Below are positions 11,179 to 19,439 of a stretch of 64,000 nucleotides of DNA, piece by piece (the stretch's first letter is position 1; each line of letters begins with the position of its first letter). Origin of the DNA: Alentia gelatinosa. Lineage: Eukaryota > Annelida > Polychaeta > Phyllodocida > Polynoidae. The notes below the pieces were generated by a model. It saw nothing but the letters and a program-made list of their open reading frames with translations. It had not been told where the DNA came from and ran no database searches. Made by a program: the position numbers and the translations under genes. Location: positions 15,957,298-16,021,297 of the forward strand of contig OX465583.1 in assembly GCA_950022655.1 (NCBI GenBank), in the 5' to 3' direction.

Positions 11179-12183
11179 TTAAGAGTCTTTTTGGTTTAGG
11201 GACTTGAGGAGTGCGAGGTTCACCGCTTTCTCGTTGTCGTCTTTGATATAAGAGCGGTGGGCATTTGATTTCCACCCTCCATATTGTTGTATGGAGATTT
11301 CAGGCATCCCGGCCTGGAATGCCTGTGTTGCCGCTGCCTTGCGAAGGCTGTGCAGAGTGTAGTTCGAGTCCTGTCGCGCGGCCACTAGCAGCTGCTTCCA
11401 TGCCTTGGTAAGCATACGTGTGGTCACCGTGGTTCGGTCCTCGAGCATGAGGAACGGGTCCTCGGGGGTGGCCGTGGGGGCGGCCGCCAGCATCCGTCGT
11501 ATAGCTACCAGCGGGCATGTGGCGGGAGTCGGCGACGCCTGGAGTGTTGCCGTTTTCTCCTCCCCAGCCAGTTGAAGGTTCTTTGCCGCCTTGACGCGGA
11601 CGGTCACGCTGGTGGGCGTGACCACCACGTCTCGGCGCGACAGGTGTCGCGCTGGATCGTGTGTTGCCGCCGTCGGGGGCGCGACCTCGCTCTGCCGCAG
11701 GGCCGCGTAGAAGATAATCAGGACGGCTGCCCGCAGAACTATGTGCATGGGGGAGTCCGTTAGGGCCCCGAGGGCGGCCTGGAGGACCGCCATCGGCACC
11801 GGAGGCTTGACGTTTGGGCGATAGTCCTTGTTGCGTTTCATGGCCTCCAGTGCCCGCTTCACCCGGAAGTCCTCGGTTGGCGCGACGTCGCCCCCCGTCA
11901 GTCGCAGGTGCGACCGCACATGGGAGAGTTGGTTGGCGACCGTTGCCGGCGAGGGGGCGTGTTCCGCGACGTATTCGAGGTACGCCGTGGTGAAGCTGAC
12001 TGTAGGTGTCTGTGGATCGGCCCGCATCCGTCGGCAAAACGCGAGGTACGTGGCGACGGCGCTCCTCTGGTTGGCGACCGTTCCGCGGGCACGTGCCTCT
12101 GATTGCCGCGCAGATGCCCTCGTCTGGAGTGAGAGTAGAGCCGGATCTGCATGGAAGACGCAAGACTGGTATAAACGAGGCAT
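11179..12183 (-). CDS. Tyrosine recombinase (integrase) of the Ngaro-type element
   Basis: A 334-residue protein starting at ATG 12183. It would integrate a circular DNA copy of the element by site-specific strand exchange in the nucleus, replacing the DDE integrase of LTR retroelements. Visible features: an N-terminal helical core-binding region (about 20-120), catalytic Arg163 in YAALRQSEV, beta-hairpin Lys198/Lys201 in VRVKAAKN, His278 and Arg281 in LHSLRKAA, Trp304 in GGWKS and nucleophile Tyr312 in RSYIK. The full R-K-H-R-W-Y set is intact. The frame is +1 relative to pol and lies almost wholly inside the open tail of pol (884-nt same-strand overlap), so it probably needs its own initiation or a shift. 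The frame is open upstream to 12255. Confidence 0.92.
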   Translation of the reverse strand: MPRLYQSCVFHADPALLSLQTRASARQSEARARGTVANQRSAVATYLAFCRRMRADPQTPTVSFTTAYLEYVAEHAPSPATVANQLSHVRSHLRLTGGDVAPTEDFRVKRALEAMKRNKDYRPNVKPPVPMAVLQAALGALTDSPMHIVLRAAVLIIFYAALRQSEVAPPTAATHDPARHLSRRDVVVTPTSVTVRVKAAKNLQLAGEEKTATLQASPTPATCPLVAIRRMLAAAPTATPEDPFLMLEDRTTVTTRMLTKAWKQLLVAARQDSNYTLHSLRKAAATQAFQAGMPEISIQQYGGWKSNAHRSYIKDDNEKAVNLALLKSLNQKDS

Positions 12184-13528
12184 GTGTACACGGTATGACC
12201 TCTGTAAGGGAATGGTATGCGATGAACATGGCAGCAGTATTATAATCCCTCGAGGTCAGGTGTGCCCTGCTCAGGGCATCGGCTACAGTATTTAGGACCC
12301 CAGGCACGTGGGTATAGATGAGTTCGACCTGCAACTTGGCCTGCACCATCCAGGCCTGGCGGGCACATTCGGCCAGTACCGAATTGCGTGCCCTCCCACT
12401 GGTGAGTGCCTGGACGGTGCCCAGGTTGTCACAGAACACCTCCACACGTGTACCACGGTCGCGATTTGTGAGGAACGTGTTCATGGCGTACACCGTGTTA
12501 AGTGCCTCGAGCTCCGAGATGCATGTCACGGGGTCAACGGTCGGGCACACCCGTCCCGCGTAGAAGTACGTGCCGTCCGTCCCGCCGATCCCTGAGAGGC
12601 ACGCATCCACGATGATACACCTCGTTGGTGATCCTCGAGGGATGAGGGCGTGGCCGTTCCAGCCGTCGGCGAACCGGAGGAACCAGTCGAGGTCTTGCCT
12701 CATATCGGCGTTGATGTTAAGGTAGTACCCGGACATGGCCCTCAGTGCCTCCAACAGTTTGCTCACGAACGGCCGTGCCGGCCGTATGCATTTAGAGACG
12801 TGAAGTATCTTGCCGAGGACCGACTGCAGTTGGCGTTTGGTGAGAGACCGCTTCCTGGCGACCGTTCTAACGTGTTCGCGTACGTCCTGCAGCTTGTCCT
12901 CGGGGATGGTGATGGACATCTCGGGGGCATTTATGATGATCCCGAGCCAAGTGACGACCGGTGCCGGGGGCTGTGCCTTGTCCGTGGCCTCGGGGAGGCC
13001 CAATTCCCGGAACAGCCCCCGCGCTATGGCGAAGTCCGATGCTGCTTTTCCTCGGTTGGGAGAGAGGATGATCAAGTCGTCCAGGTACATGGCGGCGTCC
13101 ACACCCTTTTGTCCCAGCATCTGGACAATGGTATCCGCCACGCACTGCATATGATACGAGGAGGCACGGGCACCAAACGGCATCGCCGTGTCACAGTAGT
13201 ACCCGTCCCTCCACGCGAAACAGAGCAACGGCCAATCCAGCGGATCGCACCGAAAGTTCTTGTACGCTCTGGCAATGTCTATGGTGCTCATGTAACTACC
13301 GGGCCCCGAGGCCACCAGGCGGCCGACGAAGCCGTCAACGGTCGGCAGGCCGTGTTCCCGCTCCTGACCGAAGACAGAGTTCTTTATAATGTAGGCATTG
13401 ACGCTGCTCTCCTTGGGATACGTCATGTCGGTAATGACACGACGCTCAATCCCCCCCCGCTTTTCGCGTGTCATCAACGGCGACACGTGACACCACGGGG
13501 AAAACGGGGCCTCGTTGAAGGGTCCCAT
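11300..13528 (-). CDS. Reverse transcriptase-RNase H of the Ngaro-type element
   Basis: Copies element RNA into DNA and removes the RNA strand. Counting from the first Met after the UAG (13528): RT motif A with Asp84 in MSTIDIARAY, motif B AMPFGARASS (115-124), motif C MYLDD with Asp150/Asp151, then WLGI near 194. RNase H follows: Asp308 in CIIVDACLSG, Glu339 or Glu341 in ISELEAL, Asp367 in EVFCDN and Asp417 in ADALSRAH. Recognisable coding ends near residue 430 (about 12240). The last ~300 residues are Gly/Pro/Arg-rich, show no domain, and run in another frame over the recombinase gene, so they are probably passive read-through. True pol begins upstream; the same frame continues through a UAG at 13637-13639 into 14224-13640. 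Confidence 0.9.
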   Translation of the reverse strand: MGPFNEAPFSPWCHVSPLMTREKRGGIERRVITDMTYPKESSVNAYIIKNSVFGQEREHGLPTVDGFVGRLVASGPGSYMSTIDIARAYKNFRCDPLDWPLLCFAWRDGYYCDTAMPFGARASSYHMQCVADTIVQMLGQKGVDAAMYLDDLIILSPNRGKAASDFAIARGLFRELGLPEATDKAQPPAPVVTWLGIIINAPEMSITIPEDKLQDVREHVRTVARKRSLTKRQLQSVLGKILHVSKCIRPARPFVSKLLEALRAMSGYYLNINADMRQDLDWFLRFADGWNGHALIPRGSPTRCIIVDACLSGIGGTDGTYFYAGRVCPTVDPVTCISELEALNTVYAMNTFLTNRDRGTRVEVFCDNLGTVQALTSGRARNSVLAECARQAWMVQAKLQVELIYTHVPGVLNTVADALSRAHLTSRDYNTAAMFIAYHSLTEVIPCTHASFIPVLRLPCRSGSTLTPDEGICAAIRGTCPRNGRQPEERRRHVPRVLPTDAGRSTDTYSQLHHGVPRIRRGTRPLAGNGRQPTLPCAVAPATDGGRRRANRGLPGEAGTGGHETQQGLSPKRQASGADGGPPGRPRGPNGLPHAHSSAGSRPDYLLRGPAAERGRAPDGGNTRSSATPVAPRRGGHAHQRDRPRQGGKEPSTGWGGENGNTPGVADSRHMPAGSYTTDAGGRPHGHPRGPVPHARGPNHGDHTYAYQGMEAAASGRATGLELHSAQPSQGSGNTGIPGRDA

Positions 13529-13636
13529 AAGGTTGCTGTGTGCCTGCTCTTTACTTATGAACTTGTCGACCTGTTCCGGGAATCCCGTGGCACTGGGGTG
13601 GTTGAGCGCATCCTGGGTATCGCTAACAGGCCCGAT

Positions 13637-14224
13637 CTACCCGAGGGGAAACCCGAACCGGATGAAGTCGAGCAGTTCTTGTTTTCCGGGGATGCCGGAG
13701 AGGTACCGGACCCACGCCGGAATGTTCAGGTCCGTGGGGAGCTCAATGCGTGCGCCCAAAGCGTTGGGCAGACCCGTTTCCCTCACCTCGCCGTATATAT
13801 AGGCGTGTCCCGGCGGCCCGGGCCCGGCGAACTGGGGCCAGAGGGCCCGCCTGTGTGCGACGAAGGCTGCCGGGTCGGTCTGTACCCCGGGGACCGGCAC
13901 CCCGGTCTCACACACCTCCCTAAGTGCGGCGAAGTCGGGTGTGGTCACCGTATCAATTCCTCCCCGGGGTAATTGCCGAGGCAATTGCTCCTCCACTCCC
14001 TTAAAGCTGTCAGCGGTGAGAGTGTATTCCCCGGGGTCGCTGTCATCGCTTGCACGGTCCACGTGTTTGACACGCGGTGTTATTGTCACGTGCCCGGGAG
14101 GTGTTACGTCATAGGTGTGGCACTCGCTGGTGTCGGTCGTCCCCCTGCCCGGGAGTGCATGCGTACCGAGTGCAGGGGTGGTGTCTCGCGCCGCGCCTAC
14201 TCCTGGGGCGCGGCGGGTGCGTTT
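13637..14224 (-). CDS. N-terminal part of pol, ending at an in-frame UAG
   Basis: This is the same frame as the RT gene, separated from it only by one UAG at 13637-13639; the next codon is 13636 and Met13528 follows 36 codons later. The segment just before the stop, LLDFIRFGFPLG, and just after, GPVSDTQDAL, are the usual lead-in to DIRS-order RTs, so the stop lies inside one protein. No ATG begins this frame (the first near-start is GTG at 14089). The frame is open back into gag, in the -1 register, matching the frameshift signal at 14221-14227. The UAG may be a recent nonsense mutation or, less likely, a suppressible codon. Confidence 0.75.
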   Translation of the reverse strand, partial: KRTRRAPGVGAARDTTPALGTHALPGRGTTDTSECHTYDVTPPGHVTITPRVKHVDRASDDSDPGEYTLTADSFKGVEEQLPRQLPRGGIDTVTTPDFAALREVCETGVPVPGVQTDPAAFVAHRRALWPQFAGPGPPGHAYIYGEVRETGLPNALGARIELPTDLNIPAWVRYLSGIPGKQELLDFIRFGFPLG

Positions 14225-14227
14225 TTT
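14189..14227 (-). promoter_or_regulatory. Predicted -1 ribosomal frameshift signal, gag to pol
   Basis: On the minus strand the gag frame reads TCA AAA AAC at 14229-14221, so heptamer A AAA AAC (14227-14221) is in the canonical X XXY YYZ phase. A 5-nt spacer GCACC follows, then stem CGCCGCGCC (14215-14207), loop CCAGGAGTA, and the perfect complement GGCGCGGCG (14197-14189). The gag UAG (14199-14197) straddles loop and stem. A -1 slip enters exactly the pol frame. A pseudoknot partner was not sought. Confidence 0.8.
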
Positions 14228-15321
14228 GAACTCGGGTGTTGTGGGAGCACTTGAGTGGGCCGCAGTACGTGTCCGGCCGGTGGGGCTCGGCGTGGGGCCG
14301 CTGTCGGTGTGGGCACAGCGCTCTCGTAACCGACTCCGTAGGCGAGCTTCCTGTTACACGCGTGGATAGAGTGCGTGCACATCCTGCCTACAGAGTCGCA
14401 AAAAGAGCACACATGCACCCACTTTATGACCCCATCCTGGTGGCCGTTGCGTTGGCGGCACCCCTTCTCCGAGTTAAATGCCCGGCAAGGTAACTCCCGT
14501 GCCCCGGGCTTAGAGACGTCTTGGCCGTTCGTGTTGGTTGTCGTGGCCGTCATGGCGAGCCGGACGCGCTCGTCCTGTATCCTCACGTGGTCAGACCAAT
14601 ACAGGCGTCCGGCTTCAACTTGGTCGAATACATGGTTGGACCACCTCCGTACTCCGGCCCACGGCCGTGTCTGAGCATCGGTGGTGACCTGCGTGAGGTG
14701 GCGATACAGGTCGCGGCGGTCCTCCTCCCGCACGGCCCGGTGGTCCTCCATCATGTTGAGGAACGCTCCGATGTACTCGAGCGGCCCGAGTGTGCTCCTG
14801 GCCTCGAGCTTCTGGCTTATGGTATACACACCCTCACGGTCGATATACATGTATGGTTTAGATATGAGACGGTTGGTATGTAAATCGATTGCAAGCTTAC
14901 CGGCCGTCCGATCGTGCCGTAGGGTCTCCCGTTCAATCTCGCGCTGGATGTAGTCCTCAGAGACGTATCGGTCGCGGAGCTGCCGTGGGGGTGGTAGCCG
15001 TGAGGCCTGGTCGTTGGCCCAGTCCCTCGTCCTGTCTTCCGCCGCAGATGGTTCGGTTGGCGGTCTCGACGCCCGTGATGCTGACCGTCGTGATGGCGAC
15101 CGTTCACGTGACATCTGTGTAATAGCCGTGAGGATGGACTTTACGTTCTCCTCCAGGGCCACGATACGAGAGGTTTTAACGGACGAACCGTGCTCGGAGA
15201 CCGAGGCCACGTGTTCGGCGCTTCCCTGCGTAGTCGATTCCTTCACGGTCGTCTCGGACCCGTCTTCGGCCTCGGGGGCGTTTGACGGTCCGGCTTCGGG
15301 GTTTGCTCTCGTTTTCGGCAT
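14197..15321 (-). CDS. Gag-like protein with Cys/His zinc-binding cluster
   Basis: 374 residues from ATG 15321, the first gene of the retrotransposon. It probably forms the RNA-binding particle. Residues 1-120 are charged, with an SR-rich stretch (RSPSRRSASRASR, 75-87). The middle (120-260) is helical and rich in Arg/Glu. A Cys/His cluster at 279-322 holds Cys279, Cys288, His294, His303, Cys305, Cys308, Cys315, His317, His320 and Cys322, like the cluster in ORF1 proteins of DIRS/Ngaro elements. A Pro/Ala-rich tail ends at UAG 14197, ten codons after the slippery site. No stop or frame break is visible. Confidence 0.85.
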   Translation of the reverse strand: MPKTRANPEAGPSNAPEAEDGSETTVKESTTQGSAEHVASVSEHGSSVKTSRIVALEENVKSILTAITQMSRERSPSRRSASRASRPPTEPSAAEDRTRDWANDQASRLPPPRQLRDRYVSEDYIQREIERETLRHDRTAGKLAIDLHTNRLISKPYMYIDREGVYTISQKLEARSTLGPLEYIGAFLNMMEDHRAVREEDRRDLYRHLTQVTTDAQTRPWAGVRRWSNHVFDQVEAGRLYWSDHVRIQDERVRLAMTATTTNTNGQDVSKPGARELPCRAFNSEKGCRQRNGHQDGVIKWVHVCSFCDSVGRMCTHSIHACNRKLAYGVGYESAVPTPTAAPRRAPPAGHVLRPTQVLPQHPSSKNAPAAPQE

Positions 15322-15423
15322 CTTCTACTCGTTATCCCCGTACTGTCCTCGTATTATGTGATGGGGTGCGGGCCTTTGTGACTCGTGGAGTACAGACAAA
15401 GGCTGCGCGCACGTGCCAAAAAT

Positions 15424-15627
15424 GACGAGAAAAGTGTAGAGTACGTGTGTACTGTATGGAGGGTGGAGTAGAAGTGAGACCGGGGTCCGGACCGGGGTCG
15501 ACCACGTGACTGCGTGGTTAGTGTGAAAGCCGCGAGGGGGCAGGAGGGGCGCCTGTGAGGCGCGGTAGAGGGGGACACCAGAGGTGGCAATGACTACCCC
15601 TGACCAAAGGCCATGAGTCACCCATTA
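15424..15627 (-). repeat. Split direct repeat A1 (5' terminus)
   Basis: 204 bp, apparently identical to 10673-10876. It forms the 5' end of the element, beginning TAATGGGTGACTCATGG on the minus strand, and probably carries the promoter. About 100 bp separate it from the gag ATG. Confidence 0.9.
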
Positions 15628-15740
15628 ATAAGTGGACCAGACGTCTATACTTTAGCGGGCCTAGTTGCAGTTATTGTATAAATCGTGTATCAAAATTTCT
15701 CTGATTCGTCTCGTGTCTAATGCAGCTCGCATGCTATGGT
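15628..15740 (-). mobile_element. LINE ORF2 fragment continuing 9955-10365
   Basis: Minus-strand translation reads NFDTRFIQ, stop, LQLGPLKYRRLVHLL and, once the Ngaro-type element and one TAATG copy are set aside, runs in frame into MMVYWW at 10365. An H-L-L motif after K-RR is typical just before this part of LINE C-termini. One nonsense codon lies in the segment and similarity fades above about 15740. Confidence 0.65.
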
Positions 15741-15759
15741 GGAATGCAACATCCAAACG

Positions 15760-15857
15760 GTGGCAGTCTTCCGGTGCGATTTTCATCTATTTATCGGAAG
15801 GTGCATTCTAAGGCCTATCGTAGACGATCTGAAGCTCAGTGGACGCTGGGTCTAACA
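15760..15857. mobile_element. Degenerate fragment of MITE family B
   Basis: GGTGCGATTTTCAT, ATCGGAAGGTGCAT and GTGGACGCTGGGTCTAA follow the right half of 21713-21994 in order. The left half is not recognisable. Confidence 0.4.
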
Positions 15858-15859
15858 CT

Positions 15860-16510
15860 TGAGTAGTGTCATTCCCTAAACAGTTTACCTAAATTATGAA
15901 AGAGTCATATTACTACTCAAGCAATTTACCTAATTTACTTCGACACAAGTGTGTCAGATCACTCTGTTTATTCAAATCATCAGTCATTCATAATAGTCTT
16001 TTTTACATTTACTTACACTAGCAGTCAGTCATAATGCACTGTTGACAGTGAACTTACAGTGTGAATCAATCATAATACATGTACTCTATTAACAGTTTAT
16101 CTGTATCAGGAGTCAGTTATATTTTTATATACCTATGGCCGTATGACCTGCACATATTGCCCGCTGCTACCCATGACGTATATATAGCCGTACGTCACAG
16201 TGTGACGTACGGGGTATGTGATCACGTGACTAGCTAAGATTTCACCATTTTTAGGTATATATTAATACGAAAACGGGCTGACTGTCTCAGTACGTCAAAA
16301 TACTTGGTCAAATTATTGATCAGATACATCCCGATGCCAAAGGCAGAGGGATGTATGTGAACAATAATTTTACCGCATATTTTTGACGTACGAAGACAGT
16401 AAGCCAGTTTCCATATAATAGTCGGTTAACAGTTAACTTAGTCTACAAGTCAGTCGTCATAAACTTAATTAACAGCTAAACTACATGAACAGTGGGCAAG
16501 ATCACTCCCA
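15860..16510. repeat. Degenerate ~55-60-bp tandem array, right part
   Basis: Continuation of the 8780-9460 array (CCTAAACAGTTTACCTA, GTCATATTACTACTC, AACAGTTAACTTAGTC). It is split by the hairpin element at 16126-16421. Confidence 0.5.
16126..16421 (+). mobile_element. Core-plus-hairpin element, TATATACCT family
   Basis: The core starts TATATACCTATGGCC and ends TTAGGTATATATTAAT. It contains the palindrome CGTCACAGTGTGACG. A hairpin follows at about 16271-16418 with arms GGGCTGACTGTCTC.. and ..GAAGACAGTAAGCC and tip CCCGATGCCAAAGGCAGAGG. Opposite orientation to 34644-34942, to which it is closely related. Confidence 0.65.
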
Positions 16511-16800
16511 TTATTGTAAACATGAATGACGAATGTGTCATACCAGGTCATATGACATTAGGACAGTAATAATCAGTGGTGAAAAGAATAGAAAATCGCC
16601 ACTGAGAGAAGCACAATAAGGGGCAGGGCCTACTCCTTAATTACATTCTACACTCTAAATACTACAATGACGTCCCTCTACCTAATCATATTATCGTCGC
16701 AGTACAACACCGCTTTTTGAAGTGTTACAGCTAGATGAGTGCCTCCCACATTGAAACTGTATTGTCTGTCCTGATTACTTTTCTTACTTTCTATCTACGA
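16511..16800. other. Unassigned non-coding stretch
   Basis: Nothing recognised. Confidence 0.4.
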
Positions 16801-16802
16801 GA

Positions 16803-17144
16803 GTATTATAGAGAAACAGGCTTACCGTTTCCGTACGGATAAAATACGCGGTAAAATCGGCGATCAGATGAACCTCTGCCTCCGGCATCGGTTCATCTGA
16901 TCGCCGATTTTACCAAGTATTTTATCCGTACAGAGGCAGTCAGCCTGTTTCTCTATTATTATATACCTTAAAATATCCGATTTCTAACCTTGCTTCTGGG
17001 GGAGATTTTGGATTTCGCCGCCGTACATGCCCCATACGCCACATACATACCCCGTACGTCACCTAGGTGTCGTACGGATATACATACGACATGGGTAGGA
17101 GCGGGCCGTATGTGTAGGATATACTTCCACAGGTATATAATAAT
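16803..17144 (-). mobile_element. Hairpin-plus-core element, TATATACCT family
   Basis: The hairpin at 16805-16955 (AACAGGCTTACCG and TCAGCCTGTT outer arms, long inner stem GGCGATCAGATGAACC, tip CTCTGCCTCCGGCATCGG) is followed by TATTATTATATACCTT, a GC-richer core with ACCCCGTACGTCAC, and the inverted end AGGTATATAATAATA. Confidence 0.7.
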
Positions 17145-17164
17145 ATCTGCGCGAGCTCCTCCAA

Positions 17165-17955
17165 CTAGCTTACTAGCGGACTATGAATTGTTTACCATAG
17201 CCTATTGGTGCAATGTAAGCTGTTGGTCTGCTAGTGGGTTATTACCGTAGCATGCTGTTTGGCTATGAGCCGTTTACTATAGCCTTCTAGTGGACTGTGA
17301 GCTTCTAACCATAGACTGTTGGTGGAATGTAAGATGTTTACTGTAGCCTGCTAGTAGGCTGCAGGTTATTTACCATAGCATGCTTGTTGGTTGTGAACTC
17401 TATACTGTAGCATATTCGTGGATTGTGAGATGTTTATAATATCCTGTTGGTGGAATGTGTGCTGTTTACTGTAGCCTGCTAGTGGGCTGGGTGTTATTCA
17501 CCGAACCATGGTGGTTGGCTGGGAGCTGTTACCATAGCCTACTGATACGCTGTGAACTCTTTACTGTAGGCTGTTGGTGGACAATGAGCTATTTACCACA
17601 ACCTGGCTGGGAGATATGGGATGTGGGCTGTTTAAATCACCAGGGTTATAAGCCATATAAGGCTTATAAGCCATAGCCTACTAGGAGACTGTGAGCTGTT
17701 TACCCTATCCCACTGGTGGACTGTGAGTTGTGTTCCATATCCCCCTGGTGGGCTATTCGCTGATTGTCATAGCCTACTGGTGGTTTGTGAACTGTCCCTT
17801 ATATCCTGTTCCTATGCGGTAACCTGTTTACCATAGCCGGTTGGTGGACTGTGAGCTGTTTACCATAGTCTATTGGTGGGCTATAGGCTGTTTACCGTAG
17901 CCCACTAGCAGGTTGTAGGCTGTTAGCCATAGCCCGCTAGCAGGCTGTGGGCTAT
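17165..17955. repeat. 32-bp degenerate minisatellite, ~24 copies
   Basis: GTTTACCATAGCC..TGGTGGACTGTGAGCT repeats. Exact 32-bp spacing is seen at 17826, 17858 and 17890. Copies diverge strongly, so the array is old. Confidence 0.75.
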
Positions 17956-18165
17956 ATGGCCAGGACAAGGGCACAGTGTGTTATAAGAGTGACCAGGCGT
18001 GGGCCGCCCAGCCACAGGCCTCAGTCCACTCAATGTAGCCATCACGCCGAGCCCAATGTAAGCAGGAAATTACATGGGAAATTGCTTAATACGAATACTT
18101 CTGATTTGTAGGCTGGGCACGGGGATAAACCCGGGGCTTTAGCGCACGATTGGTCTCACAGTGGG
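17956..18165. other. Unassigned non-coding stretch
   Basis: Moderately GC-rich, nothing recognised. Confidence 0.4.
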
Positions 18166-18169
18166 CGGT

Positions 18170-18330
18170 ATGCGGAGGGGAGGGGGAGGACATGATATGG
18201 AGCAATGCGTAAACAGAGCCTTATAATTAATTAGCCCCACCCAACGGCAGGAGGATGCGCGTGCACCCACCACGCTCAGTGCGCACGCGCAGTGAGCAGA
18301 CCTGGACTTGACATGCGCAGTCACGGCCAC
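18170..18330. promoter_or_regulatory. GC-rich promoter-like patch with NRF1-type words
   Basis: GTGCGCACGCGCAG near 18278-18291 and CATGCGCAG near 18313 resemble NRF1 sites. A GCCCCACCC GC-box-like word lies near 18233. Direction and transcript are unknown. Confidence 0.3.
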
Positions 18331-18464
18331 CAGCCTCGATCTGATCCGATTCCGCTGGGAACCAGCGTGTGAGAAGATGTGGAGTCAAGAAACCCGCGAG
18401 GTACCAGTGTTGCCACAGTCAGTGAGACCAAGGTTTAATGTACCCACATCCTAAGTCGGCAAAC

Positions 18465-18925
18465 AACCGAGAAAATCAATCTACAGGTGTGAGAACAACT
18501 AACAAAATCATTCTAAATGTGTGAGAACAACTGAGAGAATCCTGCTACAGTTGTGAACAAAATTAAGAAAAACCTTCTACAGGAAACTTATTTTTGTGAA
18601 CTACCAGGAGAAACCTTCAATAGGTGTGAAAACGACTGAGAGAATCAATCAAGAAATGTCAAAACAAAAGGGATAATCATTCTGCAGGTGTTAAAACAAG
18701 CGACAGGGTCAATACACAGATGTGAAAAACAACCCAAACCACGGAAGAGTATCCTGCTATTAGCGCTCTGAAACCTCCAGTGACCTTGGCAAATACTGAC
18801 AGTGGTCATATCATATATATACTGACAGTGATGTTGACATATACTGAAAGCAGTTATGACATATATGCTGACAGTGTTTATGACACATACTAACAGTTGT
18901 CATGACACATGTACTGGCAGTGTTG
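18465..18925. repeat. Two degenerate tandem arrays (~36-40 bp and ~30 bp)
   Basis: The first (18465-18740) repeats GGTGTGAGAACAACTGAGAGAATC. words with TCTACAG. The second (18790-18925) repeats TACTGACAGTG..ATGACATATA. Both are strongly diverged. Confidence 0.6.
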
Positions 18926-19338
18926 GTTCTTCTGAGTGATGTCAATGTTTCTTTACTAGTATTCTACTGTTCAATGGGTGCTTGTGCTGTCCATGAGAGG
19001 TTGTGACAGAAGGTCTACTGACCACGAAGGTAACCAACTCCTGCTATGTTAGAGATATCTAGAAAGGCCCTGTAGAGGCAGACATGTCACGGGCTAGGGA
19101 TAAGATGAGAGGTGAGGTATATGGCAGGGATGGACCCCGAGGGCGACTTAGCTGTGGGAAGGGTGGCTTGGGGAGAAGGGACATGAGGAATATGGGGCAA
19201 GAGTCAGGGGTGGAGACGGAGAGGGACTGAGGGCACGGGCAGACAGGGCATGGTTACAGAGTCGAAGCGGGGGCTGCGGAGACGGGGTAAGAGATGTGGG
19301 ATGAGGGGTGAGAAGTTGGGTAAATCGGTCTATATGTC

Positions 19339-19435
19339 ATACCGCTGATAGAAAACATGCCATATGCTTAACATTGGCTACTTTTATGTGGCAGGCTATG
19401 ACATAAAGTTTGTTTCTTGCCACAGAAAGTGAGCT
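19339..19435. mobile_element. Core fragment of TTTATCC-type hairpin element
   Basis: GCTTAACATTGG, TTTTATGTGGCAGGC and TATGACATAAAGTTTG match the core of 4354-4720. Ends and hairpin are missing. Confidence 0.5.
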
Positions 19436-19439
19436 ACAA

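Larger units (their letters stand above)
10366..15627 (-). mobile_element. Ngaro/PAT-type tyrosine-recombinase retrotransposon, near-complete
   Basis: A complete 5,262-bp DIRS-order retroelement. On the minus strand the order is A1 (15627-15424), gag, RT-RNase H, tyrosine recombinase, then B1-A2-B2. This split direct repeat arrangement is typical of Ngaro and PAT elements. No DNA adenine methyltransferase domain was seen, which favours Ngaro over PAT or DIRS1. TAATG (CATTA on plus) occurs at both ends and at the A2/B1 junction, as expected if a circular intermediate integrates by recombination over a short shared core. No target duplication is expected or seen. Repeat pairs look identical, so the insertion is recent. 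One in-frame UAG interrupts pol. Confidence 0.92.

Noticed and set aside
11300..12200. Extra C-terminal domain of pol
   Set aside because: Composition is Gly/Pro/Arg-rich and mirrors the recombinase gene in another frame; no motif seen.
12650..13972. 440-codon plus-strand frame
   Set aside because: Exactly antisense to the RT-RNase H gene, which has clear motifs. The plus frame has no domain and is a GC-rich shadow.
14089..14091. GTG as the natural start of pol
   Set aside because: The frame is open far upstream and a phased -1 frameshift signal explains its expression better than a GTG start in an animal.
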